A DNA stretch of 64,000 bases from Corynebacterium tuberculostearicum. Lineage in GTDB: Bacteria > Actinomycetota > Actinomycetes > Mycobacteriales > Mycobacteriaceae. Every line of letters starts with the position of its first letter. Positions within the stretch are counted from its first letter, which is position 1. Location: assembly GCF_030506365.1 (NCBI RefSeq), contig NZ_CP073092.1, positions 372,001 to 436,000 on the forward strand, written 5' to 3'. The position numbers and the translations under genes were made by a program. The notes below the pieces were generated by a model that worked only from the letters and a program-made list of their open reading frames with translations, made no database searches and was not told where the DNA came from. Below are positions 33,553 to 42,330 of this stretch, one piece after another.

Positions 33553-34605
33553 TTAGCCTCCTATGGTTGCGTTCCACGCCTGCAGTAGGGTGTCGGTTTC
33601 TTCCTCAGTGGTCACGGTAATGCGTATGCCTTCGCTAAACGCGCGCACGAGCACGCCGCGTTCGGCCAGGCGAGCGGCCACTTCCTGCGGGGTACCAAGG
33701 CGGGCCAGATTCGCGGCCGGCAGCCAGACATGGTTTGCCTCGGAATGCGGCACTCCCCAGTCCTGCAAGGCTTCTTCTAGGCGCTCGCGCTGGGCGACGG
33801 CCTCATCAGTGCGCTCCCGCAGCGAATCCTGCGCTGCCAGGGCTGCGCGGGCACCAACCTGCGCCACGGTGCTGGCGGAAAAGGGGATGGCCACCTTATT
33901 GAGGGCCTCAATAATATTTTCCGGGCCAAAGGCATAACCGATGCGCACCCCGGCCAGGCCATAAGCCTTTGAGAAGGTGCGCAGGCACACCAGGTTGGGA
34001 TAGGTGCCCACTAGCTCCGTACCCAGCGGAGTATTGGTGGCGCGGTTGTATTCGATATAGGCCTCGTCGAGGGCGACGAGGACGTCGGCAGGCACGGCAT
34101 CCATGAAGGCGGCGAACTCGTCCTTGGTCACCGTGGTGCCGGACGGGTTATTGGGGTTGCACACGAAGATAAGCCGGGTCTTGTCCGTAATCTTGTGCGC
34201 CATTGCCGGCAGATCCACGCGCTGGTCTGCACCTAGCGGAACTGGGATGGGGTGGGCACCGACTACCTGGGCGAAGATGGGGTAGGCCTCGAAGGAGCGC
34301 CACGGGAAGAGGACCTCTTCACCAGGGGTAGCGGCAATTTCCACCAGCTGTTGGCACAGCGCGGACGATCCGGTGCCTACCGCAACCTGTCCATACTCCA
34401 CACCCAGGTGCGCGGCGAGGTCCTCGCGCAGTGCGGTGGCCGCAATATCCGGGTAACGGTTGGCCTTCGTCACGGCCTCCGCCATGGCCGCGGCCGCCTC
34501 CGGAAGCGGCGGGTGCGCCGCCTCGTTAGAGGAGAGCTTGAGCGCGTCATCGTTGCGCGCACCGGCGACGTAGGCGGGGATGGCTTTCAGGTCTGGGCGA
34601 ATCAT
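33553..34605 (-). CDS. pat: Aromatic/histidinol-phosphate aminotransferase
   Basis: A 350-residue fold-type I PLP enzyme of the HisC/Pat group. The PLP Asp is in LVALDEAYIEYN (about 187-198), and the Schiff-base Lys is in RTFSKAYGLAGVRIGYA (about 214-230). CNPNNPSGT is at about 157-165. It likely transaminates phenylpyruvate and related keto acids, fitting tyrA elsewhere in the window. ATG 34605 is preferred; the longer frame would overlap tRNA-Ser. Confidence 0.88.
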   Translation of the reverse strand: MIRPDLKAIPAYVAGARNDDALKLSSNEAAHPPLPEAAAAMAEAVTKANRYPDIAATALREDLAAHLGVEYGQVAVGTGSSALCQQLVEIAATPGEEVLFPWRSFEAYPIFAQVVGAHPIPVPLGADQRVDLPAMAHKITDKTRLIFVCNPNNPSGTTVTKDEFAAFMDAVPADVLVALDEAYIEYNRATNTPLGTELVGTYPNLVCLRTFSKAYGLAGVRIGYAFGPENIIEALNKVAIPFSASTVAQVGARAALAAQDSLRERTDEAVAQRERLEEALQDWGVPHSEANHVWLPAANLARLGTPQEVAARLAERGVLVRAFSEGIRITVTTEEETDTLLQAWNATIGG

Positions 34606-34713
34606 GCCTCCCACTTTAGGGCCTGCGCCTTTGCTGCGGGCGGGAAAGCAGGGGGCTAGTTTGGCAGCGGCGGGGCAGGCAGGTATTCTCAAACGAGGTT
34701 CCTTGTGAACCGT

Positions 34714-34799
34714 GGAGATGTGCCAGAGCGGCCGAATGGGGCTCCCTGCTAAGGAGTTGACCCTTCTGGGGTCCGGAGGTTCGAATCCTCTCATCTCCG
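34714..34799 (+). tRNA. tRNA-Ser(GCU)
   Basis: The acceptor GGAGATG pairs with CATCTCC (34792-34798), with G as discriminator. The anticodon loop CTGCTAA gives GCU. A long variable arm is present. CCA is not encoded. Confidence 0.95.
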
Positions 34800-34806
34800 C
34801 CATCTA

Positions 34807-34834
34807 ATCCCGAGCGTGCGAGCTCGGGATTTTC
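34807..34834 (+). terminator. Rho-independent terminator after tRNA-Ser(GCU)
   Basis: Stem ATCCCGAGC / GCTCGGGAT (34807-34815 / 34822-34830) with a 6-nt loop, then TTTTCT. Confidence 0.85.
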
Positions 34835-34886
34835 TCATTTCAGGTGGCGGCGCAAAGCTCGGGTTGAGGGGCTGAGAATTCTGCTA

Positions 34887-35090
34887 TTAGCGCTGGTACG
34901 CGGCGCAGCGGCGGAAGAGCACGAGCATGCCGGTGCCGAAAATAAAGCTTCCGGTAAATGCCGCAGCACGCAAAGAAGTGACCTCGTGGAAGAGGGCGGG
35001 CACCAAGAGAATGGCGATCACAGAGCTAATAACTCCGAGGACGAGGAAGCAAATTGTTGTGATAGGCCCAGGTGTGGATGGTTGCGGCAT
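34887..35090 (-). CDS. Small two-helix membrane protein
   Basis: A 67-residue protein with TM1 at about 12-30 (ICFLVLGVISSVIAILLV) and TM2 at about 41-58 (AAFTGSFIFGTGMLVLF), ending in charged RRCAAYQR. AAAGGA lies 9 nt before ATG 35090; the in-frame ATG at 35111 is less likely, since it lies before that site. Function unknown. Confidence 0.65.
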   Translation of the reverse strand: MPQPSTPGPITTICFLVLGVISSVIAILLVPALFHEVTSLRAAAFTGSFIFGTGMLVLFRRCAAYQR

Positions 35091-35196
35091 GGCGGGGTGT
35101 CCTTTCATCAATAAGTCCTGATGAAAATAACTCTAAGTTAACCTCCTAGGAGGTGCAATAGGAAGCGAGAAAGCGCCTTAGAGCCGGTCGGGGGGT

Positions 35197-35580
35197 TTAG
35201 GGACGCAGGGCGGGAAAGACTTCGTCACGCAAGAGGTGGGCGAGCTCGCGGTCCGGGTTGGTGGGGTCTACCCACGCGATTTCGGCAATTTCTGCGGCTG
35301 CGCGGGCAAGGACGGGGCGCGGATAAGTAAAGATGCGTCCGCGCACGGTTTCGCCGGGTTCGTTGGCGGCCGGGGCGTCGAAGGTGCCGAGTAGGGATAG
35401 CTCAGGGAGGCGGACGTCAACGCCGATCTCTTCTGCGACCTCGCGGGCCGCGGCCTGTACTGGGGTTTCGCCGGCCTCCAGCTTGCCGCCGGGCAGCTGG
35501 AACTTGGTGGAAGACTTCTTGCGCACGGTGAGGACATGGCCAAAGGAATTACGGAAAACTACGGCGGCAACTTCAATCAT
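35197..35580 (-). CDS. Nudix hydrolase
   Basis: A 127-residue protein. The complete Nudix box begins GGKLEAGETPVQAAAREV (about 31-48) and continues AEEIGV, with all Glu ligands for the metal. It hydrolyses a nucleoside-diphosphate-linked compound; the substrate is not predictable. It lies alone, divergent from the following stretch. Confidence 0.9.
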   Translation of the reverse strand: MIEVAAVVFRNSFGHVLTVRKKSSTKFQLPGGKLEAGETPVQAAAREVAEEIGVDVRLPELSLLGTFDAPAANEPGETVRGRIFTYPRPVLARAAAEIAEIAWVDPTNPDRELAHLLRDEVFPALRP

Positions 35581-36173
35581 GTGCCCGACTATAACTCGCT
35601 GCAGCGGGTTAATTCAGAAAGCCTGGTACCCATTCGCGCCCCACCCGGGATAGCGCTGTCCCTATCTGCCGCCGGTTGAGGCCTATGTCCAGGACGCCTT
35701 CAGAAACCGGATCGCCGGCGAGCACGCTCAAGGGCAGCCGGCCGTTATTCTCGGGGCCCTCACGCGCAGATCGTCATGGCTTTCCGCTACAGCCGTGTTA
35801 TATGACTGCAGCCATGCAGGCGACACGGAAAGAAGTCTCTCCGTTGCGAGTTCTGGCAGGACTGCAGTGGAACCATCAGGAAAGAACACCATGGCGCGCG
35901 TGATGTTCTTGTCGCTGAAAAACTTGTCTTCGTTAGGGGAGGTAAGTTGGAAGTCGCATAGGGGCAGGTACATAGAGTCGATCCTTATTTCATGCGGTGC
36001 GGAAACCGATAGTGCTCGAGTGGTCCGAGTTTTTGGGGCTGTGCGGCGGGTACATAGGGTGTGAATGCTCCATTACTCAGAGGCTGGCCTGCGCCTTTGA
36101 GACTACGGGAAGGCCTAAACGTCGCGCGGGCTTATCACCGCGGGCTTATCACGACGCGGATGGCAAATGAATA
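35581..36173. other. Poorly coding stretch before the DUF202 pair
   Basis: About 590 bp with only one weak candidate gene (35728-35973, minus strand). Short frames on both strands lack ribosome-binding sites and family features. I see no repeat, RNA gene or IS end. It may be decayed coding DNA. Confidence 0.4.
35728..35973 (-). CDS. Hypothetical protein, possibly a remnant
   Basis: An 81-residue frame, start MYLPLCDFQLTSPNEDKFFSDK. AAGGAT lies about 9 nt before the ATG. The composition is plausible for a folded protein (MVFFPDGSTAVLPELAT), but it ends abruptly in Arg/Pro-rich sequence. No family recognised; it may be the N-terminal part of a decayed gene. Confidence 0.35.
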   Translation of the reverse strand: MYLPLCDFQLTSPNEDKFFSDKNITRAMVFFPDGSTAVLPELATERLLSVSPAWLQSYNTAVAESHDDLRVRAPRITAGCP

Positions 36174-36179
36174 TAAAGT
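36174..36179 (+). promoter_or_regulatory. -10 box for the first DUF202 gene
   Basis: TAAAGT, 7 nt before the ATG at 36187; this rejects the longer in-frame starts at 36061 and 36160. Confidence 0.6.
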
Positions 36180-36186
36180 GGTACCC

Positions 36187-36549
36187 ATGAGTGACTCGAG
36201 GTTTCCCCGCTCGGTGTTTGCGGTTGGCACCGACCCTGATCCGCGTTTCACGCTCGCTAATGAGCGCACGTTCTTGGCTTGGATCCGCACCTCCTTGGCG
36301 TTGATTGCTGGCGGCGTGGCGCTCGAGGCCTTTGACGTTCCCCTGCCGGCCGAATTGCGCTCTGCGGTGTCGGTATTCATGCTGGTCGTCGCTATTATTC
36401 TGCCGCTGGTGGCATGGGTGCACTGGAAGCAGTCCGAACGCGCGATGCGCGAGGAACGCCCGTTGCCCTTTAGCTTTGCCATCCCGGTGCTCGTCGTGGC
36501 GATCGTGGTGGTCGCGGGTGCGCTCGTAGTAGGCGAATTCCTTGGCTAG
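36187..36549 (+). CDS. DUF202/YidH-family membrane protein
   Basis: A 120-residue protein with three helices. LANERTFLAWIRTSLALIAGGVAL (about 24-47) is the DUF202 signature, seen here as NERTFLAWIRTSL. It probably sits in the inner membrane; function unknown. It overlaps the next gene by 8 nt, and the pair forms a small operon typical of yidH-yidG. Confidence 0.88.
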   Translation: MSDSRFPRSVFAVGTDPDPRFTLANERTFLAWIRTSLALIAGGVALEAFDVPLPAELRSAVSVFMLVVAIILPLVAWVHWKQSERAMREERPLPFSFAIPVLVVAIVVVAGALVVGEFLG

Positions 36550-36850
36550 CCCACTTTTTGATCCCGGCCTGCAGCCCGAACGCACCCGCCTATCGTGGCA
36601 GCGCACCCTTTTGGCGTTGTCTTTGGTGGTGCTGGGGGTTATGCGGGCGGTAAGCGTGCACGTCTTCTTGCCGTTGGTCTTTATCGCTGCGGGCGTATTG
36701 GCATTGGCCTTGGCGGTGTGGCAGCGTGCCTCGCTTGTCGACGCCGCCTTGTCCACCCACCGTTCCCTCCCTCACGCCATCATCCTTGCGAGCACCGCGG
36801 GGCTCGTGTCCCTGCTGGCTGCCTTCGCGCTCTGGGGGCTTTTCTCCTAG
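36542..36850 (+). CDS. DUF202/YidG-family membrane protein
   Basis: A 102-residue partner of the preceding gene with three helices and the shorter signature PERTRLSWQRTLLAL (about 12-26). It starts with TTG at 36542, inside the end of the first gene, so translation is probably coupled. Function unknown. Confidence 0.83.
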   Translation: MASPLFDPGLQPERTRLSWQRTLLALSLVVLGVMRAVSVHVFLPLVFIAAGVLALALAVWQRASLVDAALSTHRSLPHAIILASTAGLVSLLAAFALWGLFS

Positions 36851-36882
36851 GTTTTCGCCCAGCTCGGGAAGCCGCAGCGCTG

Positions 36883-36888
36883 TATATT
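36883..36888 (+). promoter_or_regulatory. -10 box for the lipoprotein gene
   Basis: TATATT, 6 nt before the ATG at 36895; picks this ATG over the in-frame one at 36889. Confidence 0.55.
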
Positions 36889-36894
36889 ATGCCT

Positions 36895-37675
36895 ATGTCT
36901 AAACCCCTATCTCTCCCTCTTGCCGTCCTCGCGGTGACCGCCGTTGCCGCCTTGAGCGGCTGTTCCAATTCCACTGACTCCACCGAGGCCGCGGATAAGC
37001 CGAATTTCACCGGCACTGCCCCGAGCTCCTCTGCGGCGGCCGCGTCTGAAACAGAGGCCGAGTCTCAGTCCTCGGCCACGGACTCCCCGGCAGAAGAAAC
37101 CACCACCGAAGCCGCAGCGGATAAAGATGAAAATGATGAAGACAAGGACACCGAGGGCGGCGGGGACAATAAAATCATCCCGGTAGAGGCCCTCGATTCC
37201 CTGTGGGTGCCGGCGTTGTGCGATAACCAAGCGGGCAACTTGGAAGGCGGCCAACTGCCACAGCATCTAAAGACCGGAATGCTCTTTGACGTCGCCGCGG
37301 CGGGGCTGAAGTCGAATCAGGACGATACGCCAATGGGCGCCTACGCGGATATCAACGGTGATGGCAGGGACGAAGCCGTTATTACCTACGTCTGCAATAA
37401 GGGCGGTACGGGATGGCCGGATAACTTGCTCATCTATGACAACGACCTGAATTACATCACCAAGGTGGAGGATTGGGAACGGGAGGGAATGCCCCCCCGC
37501 GCGCGGGCATATCCAGCAGCTGCAGTGGACCAAAGACACGGTCACCGTTACCTGGCGTGCCTATGCTGACGATGACCCGGCCTGCTGCGCTACTCAAGAA
37601 TTCACTGGAAACCTCACGTTGGACGGGGATACGCCGCACCTTGAGGTAACCGGTCACCGGCAGGTTGCCGGCTAG
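36895..37675 (+). pseudogene. Lipoprotein gene, frameshifted in a C7 tract
   Basis: The first frame codes for a lipoprotein: signal peptide with lipobox ALSGC (Cys about 22), a Ser/Thr/Glu-rich linker (about 25-92), then a domain beginning KIIPVEALDSLWVPALCDN with a DINGDGRDEA calcium-loop-like motif. At the C7 run (37492-37498) the frame shifts. Removing one C continues ARGHIQQLQWTKDTVTVTW and ends at TAG 37673. Without that the gene stops at 37569 after about 22 out-of-frame residues. It could be a mutation, a phase-variable tract or a sequencing error. Confidence 0.8.
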
Positions 37676-37766
37676 CGGCATTCCCTGCATCATGGCGTAG
37701 TCTAAATGGGCTGTAATTAATACTCAGGGAGCTAAATCCCAGAGGCAAGAAAGGCAGGGCAGCGCG

Positions 37767-39131
37767 ATGGCGGAGACCACCGAGCAGGCTAGCGATATCG
37801 TCGAAGCGTGGCTGAAACAAGAAGACGCCATCGATCCACAAAAGGCCCCGCGCCTGCAAGAACTTTTGGATAGGGTGCCGCTGCAGGATCTCATCGCCGT
37901 CGTCGAGCGGCAAAATGCCATCCGCGCGGCGCTGGCCCTGCGCCTGCTGCCGCGCCAAAAATCGATTGCCGTCTTTGATGCCCTCGATGCCAAGCACCAG
38001 GCGGATATCATCGATGAGCTGGGCAATTCCGATGTCTATGAGTTCTTCGATGAGCTCGATCCGGAAGACCGCGTGGCCTTGTTGGACGAGCTGCCTGCGG
38101 AAATTGCGGACCGCCTGCTGCGCTCGCTGACTCAATCCAAGCGCGATGTCACAGGCGTGGTGTTGGGCTATGACAAGGGCTCGGTGGGCCGCCGTATGTC
38201 GCCCGAGGTTCCCGTCATCCACCCAGAGATGAGCGTACGGGATGCCCTGTACAAGCTGCGGGAAATCGCACACGAGTTAGAGACCATCTATACCGTGCCC
38301 ATTACGCGCGAGGACCGGCGCTTGGTGGGCGTGGTCAGCCTGCGTGAGATTTTTACTGCCGATGCCGCACTCACCATGGCCGATATTATGCAGGAACCCG
38401 TCTTTGCCCAGGCCGGCGATGATGCGGAGGAAACCGCCCGGTGGTTCCTGCCACTGGATATGCTCGCGCTGCCCGTTGTGGATGAATCGCACCGCCTTGT
38501 CGGCCTGCTGACGTGGGATGACGCCACCGATATCGTGGAGGAAGAAGATAGCGAGGACTCTGCTCGCGCCGGCGGTACCGAGGCCCTCCAACAGCCGTAT
38601 CTGTCCACGCCGCTGCTCAAGCTGGTGCGTTCGCGCATCGTGTGGCTGCTCGTGCTGGCTGTCTCTGCGCTGCTGACGGTGCAGGTGCTGGATTCCTTTG
38701 AAGGCACACTGGCCAAGGCCGTGGTCCTATCGCTCTTTATTCCGCTGCTGACCGGTACCGGTGGAAATACCGGTAACCAGGCGGCTACCACGGTGACGCG
38801 TGCCTTGGCGCTGGGCGACGTCCGCACGCGCGACCTCCTCGCCGTCATGTGGCGCGAGCTGCGCGTCGGCATGCTGCTCGGCGCTGTGCTGGGACTAGCA
38901 GGCCTGGCGCTGGCCACCCTGGTTTATGGCCTAAGCATCGGCCTCGTCATCGGCTCGACGCTGTTTTTGATCTGTTCCATATCCGCGACCGTCGGTGGGC
39001 TTATGCCCATCGTGGCTAAGACCATCGGCGCCGATCCGGCGGTCTTTTCCAATCCCTTCATCTCTACCTTCTGTGATGCCACGGGCCTGATTATCTACTT
39101 CCTGATTGCCAAGACCGTGCTGGGTATCTAG
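37767..39131 (+). CDS. mgtE: Magnesium transporter MgtE
   Basis: A 454-residue MgtE. The N-terminal superhelical domain (about 10-130, LLDELPAEIADRLLRSL) senses magnesium. Two CBS domains follow (about 140-260, including VPITREDRRLVGVVSL). Five membrane helices (about 290-454) include the pore motif PLLTGTGGNTGNQA (about 328-341). It carries out channel-like Mg2+ uptake and closes at high cytoplasmic Mg2+. I see no Mg riboswitch in the 91 bp upstream. Confidence 0.95.
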   Translation: MAETTEQASDIVEAWLKQEDAIDPQKAPRLQELLDRVPLQDLIAVVERQNAIRAALALRLLPRQKSIAVFDALDAKHQADIIDELGNSDVYEFFDELDPEDRVALLDELPAEIADRLLRSLTQSKRDVTGVVLGYDKGSVGRRMSPEVPVIHPEMSVRDALYKLREIAHELETIYTVPITREDRRLVGVVSLREIFTADAALTMADIMQEPVFAQAGDDAEETARWFLPLDMLALPVVDESHRLVGLLTWDDATDIVEEEDSEDSARAGGTEALQQPYLSTPLLKLVRSRIVWLLVLAVSALLTVQVLDSFEGTLAKAVVLSLFIPLLTGTGGNTGNQAATTVTRALALGDVRTRDLLAVMWRELRVGMLLGAVLGLAGLALATLVYGLSIGLVIGSTLFLICSISATVGGLMPIVAKTIGADPAVFSNPFISTFCDATGLIIYFLIAKTVLGI

Positions 39132-39391
39132 CGCGCCTCCCTACGGTTCGGGGGTAGGGAAGTGGTGGGGTCATTTCCGGTTTCGGGCAGGTGCAGTGTG
39201 TGCTCTACGGGGGTGCGGGGGTGGCTGCGTGTGGCGGGATATGGTTTCTGCGTCACATGTTTTGTATGGTCAGTGCATGCTTCGCAGTGAACTGGATAAC
39301 TTTCGGTCTGCTGCCTCGGCCTAGCTAATAAACTGGGAAATACGGAGCATATCCCACAGCACAATCCTCTCTATGTGAAGGAGCGCGCGGT

Positions 39392-40966
39392 ATGACCACC
39401 CCGCATACTCACGAATCTACCGCCCACACCGAAGGTGACGAGGCCCCCGGGGCGCCGCGCAGCGAGTGGCGCCGCCAGTTCATCGGCCTTTTCATCGGCT
39501 TGGGTTTGGCCGTACTGGTCTTCTTTATCTTTCCCTCGAATGCGATCGAGACCGTACAGGGCTCCGCGGGTGCAGATCCGGAAGCCGAGTACACGCTTAG
39601 TGCCATCCGCACCGTCGCCGCAGTAACCATTTTGATGGGTGTGTGGTGGATGACCGAGGCCATTCCGCTCGCTGCCACCGCGCTGTTGCCGCTGGTCATC
39701 TTCCCGCTCGCCGGGGTGGGCACGATTAAGGAAGTAGGCGCCCCATACGCGTCCGCGACCATTTTCTTGTTCATGGGTGGCTTCCTTATCGCGCTTGCCC
39801 TGCAGCGCTGGAACCTGCACCGCCGCCTAGCGCTGTACGTGGTGAAGATCATCGGCACCTCGCCCAAGCGCCTGATCTTGGGGTTCATGCTGGCCACCGG
39901 CTTTTTGTCCATGTGGGTATCTAATACCGCCACGGCCGTGGTGATGCTGCCGATCGGTACCTCGGTGCTCGCGCTTACCGCGGAAACCGTAGGCGGATGG
40001 GAGAAGCAAAAGAAGTTTGCCACGGCGCTAATGCTGGGTATTGCCTACTCCGCCTCCATCGGTTCGCTGGGTACGCTCATCGGCACCCCGCCGAATGCCT
40101 TCCTTAATGCATATATGGCCGATACCTGGGGCGTGACCCTCGGCTTCGGCCGGTGGATGGCGGTCGGTGTGCCGCTCGCCGTGATCTTCTTGCTGATTGC
40201 CTGGGCCCTGCTTATCACCATTTTCAAGCCGGAGATGAAGGATATTCCGGGCGGCCGCGAGCTTATTAACGATGAAATTAAGGCCCTCGGCCCTTGGACC
40301 CGCCCCCAGATCATGACTGGCATCATCTTCGTCCTCGCCGCCGCAGCCTGGGTTACCCTGCCGCTGGTGCTCAAGGAATTTGAGAACTATGACGATGCCA
40401 TCGTGGGTATCGCCGCCGGCATCTTGCTCTTTATCCTGCCCGCGGATAACCAGCGCCGCATCCGTTTGCTGGACTGGAAGACGGCCAATGAAATGCCGTG
40501 GGACGTCCTCCTGCTCTTCGGCGGCGGCCTGTCGCTGTCCTCGGTCTTTAATTCCTCCGGCCTGTCCCTGTGGATTGGTGAGATGGCCAAGGGGCTAAGC
40601 GTCCTGCCGGTTGTCCTCATCGTCTCTGCCGTGGCTGCGCTGGTGCTCTTCCTGACGGAGATCACCTCCAATACCGCAACGGCGGCCACGTTCATTCCGA
40701 TTATGGGTGGCGTCGCCGTGGGCGTGGGGCTTACTGCCGATGGCGATATCAACGTCCTTCTCCTCACCATCCCGGTGGCCCTGGCGGCAACCTGTGCATT
40801 CATGCTCCCTGTCGCCACCCCGCCGAACGCCATTGCCTATGGCTCTGGCTACGTCAAGATTGGCGAGATGATCAAGGGTGGCCTCGGCCTCAACATCATC
40901 GGCATCTTCCTCATCACCCTGACGGTGTACGTGCTGGCAGTGCCAATCTTCGGCCTGTCCATTTAA
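39392..40966 (+). CDS. DASS/SLC13-family anion:Na+ symporter
   Basis: A 524-residue transporter with about 12 helices in two repeats. Each repeat has a Ser-Asn-Thr sodium/substrate motif: WVSNTATAVVMLP (about 171-183) and ITSNTATAATFIP (about 425-437). GTLIGTPPNAF and VATPPNAIAYG are the repeat signatures. Members take up dicarboxylates, sulfate or phosphate; a C4-dicarboxylate substrate is the best guess. AAGGAG lies 10 nt before the ATG. Confidence 0.9.
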   Translation: MTTPHTHESTAHTEGDEAPGAPRSEWRRQFIGLFIGLGLAVLVFFIFPSNAIETVQGSAGADPEAEYTLSAIRTVAAVTILMGVWWMTEAIPLAATALLPLVIFPLAGVGTIKEVGAPYASATIFLFMGGFLIALALQRWNLHRRLALYVVKIIGTSPKRLILGFMLATGFLSMWVSNTATAVVMLPIGTSVLALTAETVGGWEKQKKFATALMLGIAYSASIGSLGTLIGTPPNAFLNAYMADTWGVTLGFGRWMAVGVPLAVIFLLIAWALLITIFKPEMKDIPGGRELINDEIKALGPWTRPQIMTGIIFVLAAAAWVTLPLVLKEFENYDDAIVGIAAGILLFILPADNQRRIRLLDWKTANEMPWDVLLLFGGGLSLSSVFNSSGLSLWIGEMAKGLSVLPVVLIVSAVAALVLFLTEITSNTATAATFIPIMGGVAVGVGLTADGDINVLLLTIPVALAATCAFMLPVATPPNAIAYGSGYVKIGEMIKGGLGLNIIGIFLITLTVYVLAVPIFGLSI

Positions 40967-40983
40967 GATTAGGAGCTTCGTAG

Positions 40984-41020
40984 CCATTCCCTAATGAAAA
41001 ACGTTACCATTAGGGAATGG
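40984..41020. promoter_or_regulatory. Zur-like palindromic operator over the cobW start
   Basis: CCATTCCCTAATG (40984-40996) and CATTAGGGAATGG (41008-41020) form a perfect 13-bp inverted repeat. An inner dyad, AATGAAAAACGTTACCATT (40993-41011), resembles Zur boxes of corynebacteria. The right arm contains the ATG (41017) of the CobW-type GTPase. A -10 candidate, TACCAT (41005-41010), lies inside, so a bound repressor would block transcription. Confidence 0.7.
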
Positions 41021-42090
41021 CCACACCCGTTACTGTACTGTCCGGATTTTTGGGCAGCGGAAAAACCACGCTCTTGAACCACCTGCTTGCCAACCGCGAA
41101 GGGCGCAAGCTTGCCGTCATCGTCAACGACTTCTCCGAGGTAAATATCGATGCCGCCCTCGTTGCTGGCGAAGGGCACCTCGAGCGCGGCGAGGACCGCT
41201 TTGTCGAGCTATTCAATGGCTGTATCTGCTGCACCCTGCGCGAGGATCTCATCGAATCCGTAGGTAAGCTGGCCCGCTCCGGCCGCTTCGATCAGATCGT
41301 CATCGAGTCCACTGGCATTTCCGAGCCTATGCCCGTGGCCGCCACCTTTGAATGGGAGTTTGCGGACGGCACCACGCTTGCCGACGTCGCCCCTATCGAC
41401 ACCATGGTCTCTCTCGTGGATGCTTCCACCTTTCTTGACTACCTGCGTCGCGGCAAGAGCCTCGCGTCCGAGAATATTGAGGCCACGCCCAGCGATGATC
41501 GCACCGTGGCGGACCTACTCGTGGACCAAGTCGAGTTTGCTGACCTCATCCTTGTTACCAAGACCGATCTGGTTGATGCTGCCGAAACCGAACGCGTCAT
41601 CGCGACCGTTCGCGCTATGAACCCCCGTGCCCGAGTCGTAGTGGTCACCGATGGCGTCATTGACCCACGGCTGGTCCTCGATGCCCACCTATACGATGCC
41701 GCCACTGCCGCGACTTACCATGGCTACGCCGAGGAGCTGGCTAAGCCGCACACGCCTGAAACCGAGGAATATGGCATTTCCTCCGTCGTTTTCCGCGCCG
41801 ACCGCCCCTTTAACCGCGACCGTCTGCTCGCCGCCCTTCGTGCCAGTACCGGCCTGGTGCGCTCTAAGGGGTATTGCTGGCTCGATACCGATCTTCAACT
41901 CGCCCACGCTTGGCAGCAGGCTGGGCCTAACCTTCAAATCCTGCCCGCTTCGCTCTGGGCTGCAAATGACGTGACGCCCGGTACCGAAATTGTTCTTATC
42001 GGTATCGACTCCGATCACCGGTCCACCCTCAGGGCGCTTCGGGGTGCCCTGCTTTCCGACGCCGAAGTTGCCACCCTCATCGCTCCCTAA
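41017..42090 (+). CDS. CobW/COG0523-family GTPase, putative zinc metallochaperone
   Basis: A 357-residue G3E GTPase. Walker A is GFLGSGKTT (10-18), and the metal-binding CxCC is [11 protein letters not shown] (68-78, Cys69/71/72). The NKxD-type motif is [10 protein letters not shown] (about 183-192). The CobW C-terminal domain spans about 245-340. In actinobacteria, COG0523 proteins under Zur deliver zinc during starvation. The operator above supports this role over cobalamin synthesis, for which there are no genes here. Leaderless start. Confidence 0.88.
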   Translation: MATPVTVLSGFLGSGKTTLLNHLLANREGRKLAVIVNDFSEVNIDAALVAGEGHLERGEDRFVELFNGCICCTLREDLIESVGKLARSGRFDQIVIESTGISEPMPVAATFEWEFADGTTLADVAPIDTMVSLVDASTFLDYLRRGKSLASENIEATPSDDRTVADLLVDQVEFADLILVTKTDLVDAAETERVIATVRAMNPRARVVVVTDGVIDPRLVLDAHLYDAATAATYHGYAEELAKPHTPETEEYGISSVVFRADRPFNRDRLLAALRASTGLVRSKGYCWLDTDLQLAHAWQQAGPNLQILPASLWAANDVTPGTEIVLIGIDSDHRSTLRALRGALLSDAEVATLIAP

Positions 42091-42209
42091 TTGCCTCCGT
42101 TTCCGTCAGGTGAACGCCGGGTGAACAGGCGATTTGTTAGTTTTCCGGACCGTGGGTATAGTAAATTCTCGTTGCACAGCAGAGCACACGCACTGCTTAC
42201 CAACGGTCT

Positions 42210-42282
42210 GCGCCCGTAGCTCAACGGATAGAGCATCTGACTACGGATCAGAAGGTTGGGGGTTCGAATCCCTCCGGGCGCA
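42210..42282 (+). tRNA. tRNA-Arg(ACG)
   Basis: The acceptor GCGCCCG pairs with CGGGCGC (42275-42281), with A as discriminator. The anticodon loop CTACGGA gives ACG. No CCA encoded. Its 3' end (42271-42285) is the target of two tandem IS481-type insertions. Confidence 0.96.
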
Positions 42283-42285
42283 CAA
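42271..42285 (+). repeat. tRNA-Arg end repeat, copy 1
   Basis: CCTCCGGGCGCACAA, the natural 3' end of tRNA-Arg plus 3 bp. Exact copies recur at 45028-45042 and 45498-45512 and bound two inserted segments. Confidence 0.9.
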
Positions 42286-42292
42286 TGTGAAG

Positions 42293-42330
42293 TCTCGAGA
42301 CATCGTTCCGGTCGATGCCTCGAGATTTTT
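42293..42330 (+). terminator. Hairpin with T-run at the IS481-type left end
   Basis: TCTCGAGACATCG (42293-42305) pairs with CGATGCCTCGAGA (42313-42325) with one mismatch, followed by TTTTT. It is part of the IS end but could now terminate the tRNA-Arg transcript. Confidence 0.6.

Noticed and set aside
37676..37766. Magnesium riboswitch before mgtE
   Set aside because: Only 91 bp, and no M-box-like conserved helices could be recognised.
39132..39391. Short frames between mgtE and the DASS gene
   Set aside because: 260 bp with only small Gly/Arg-rich frames and no start site; treated as an intergenic leader.
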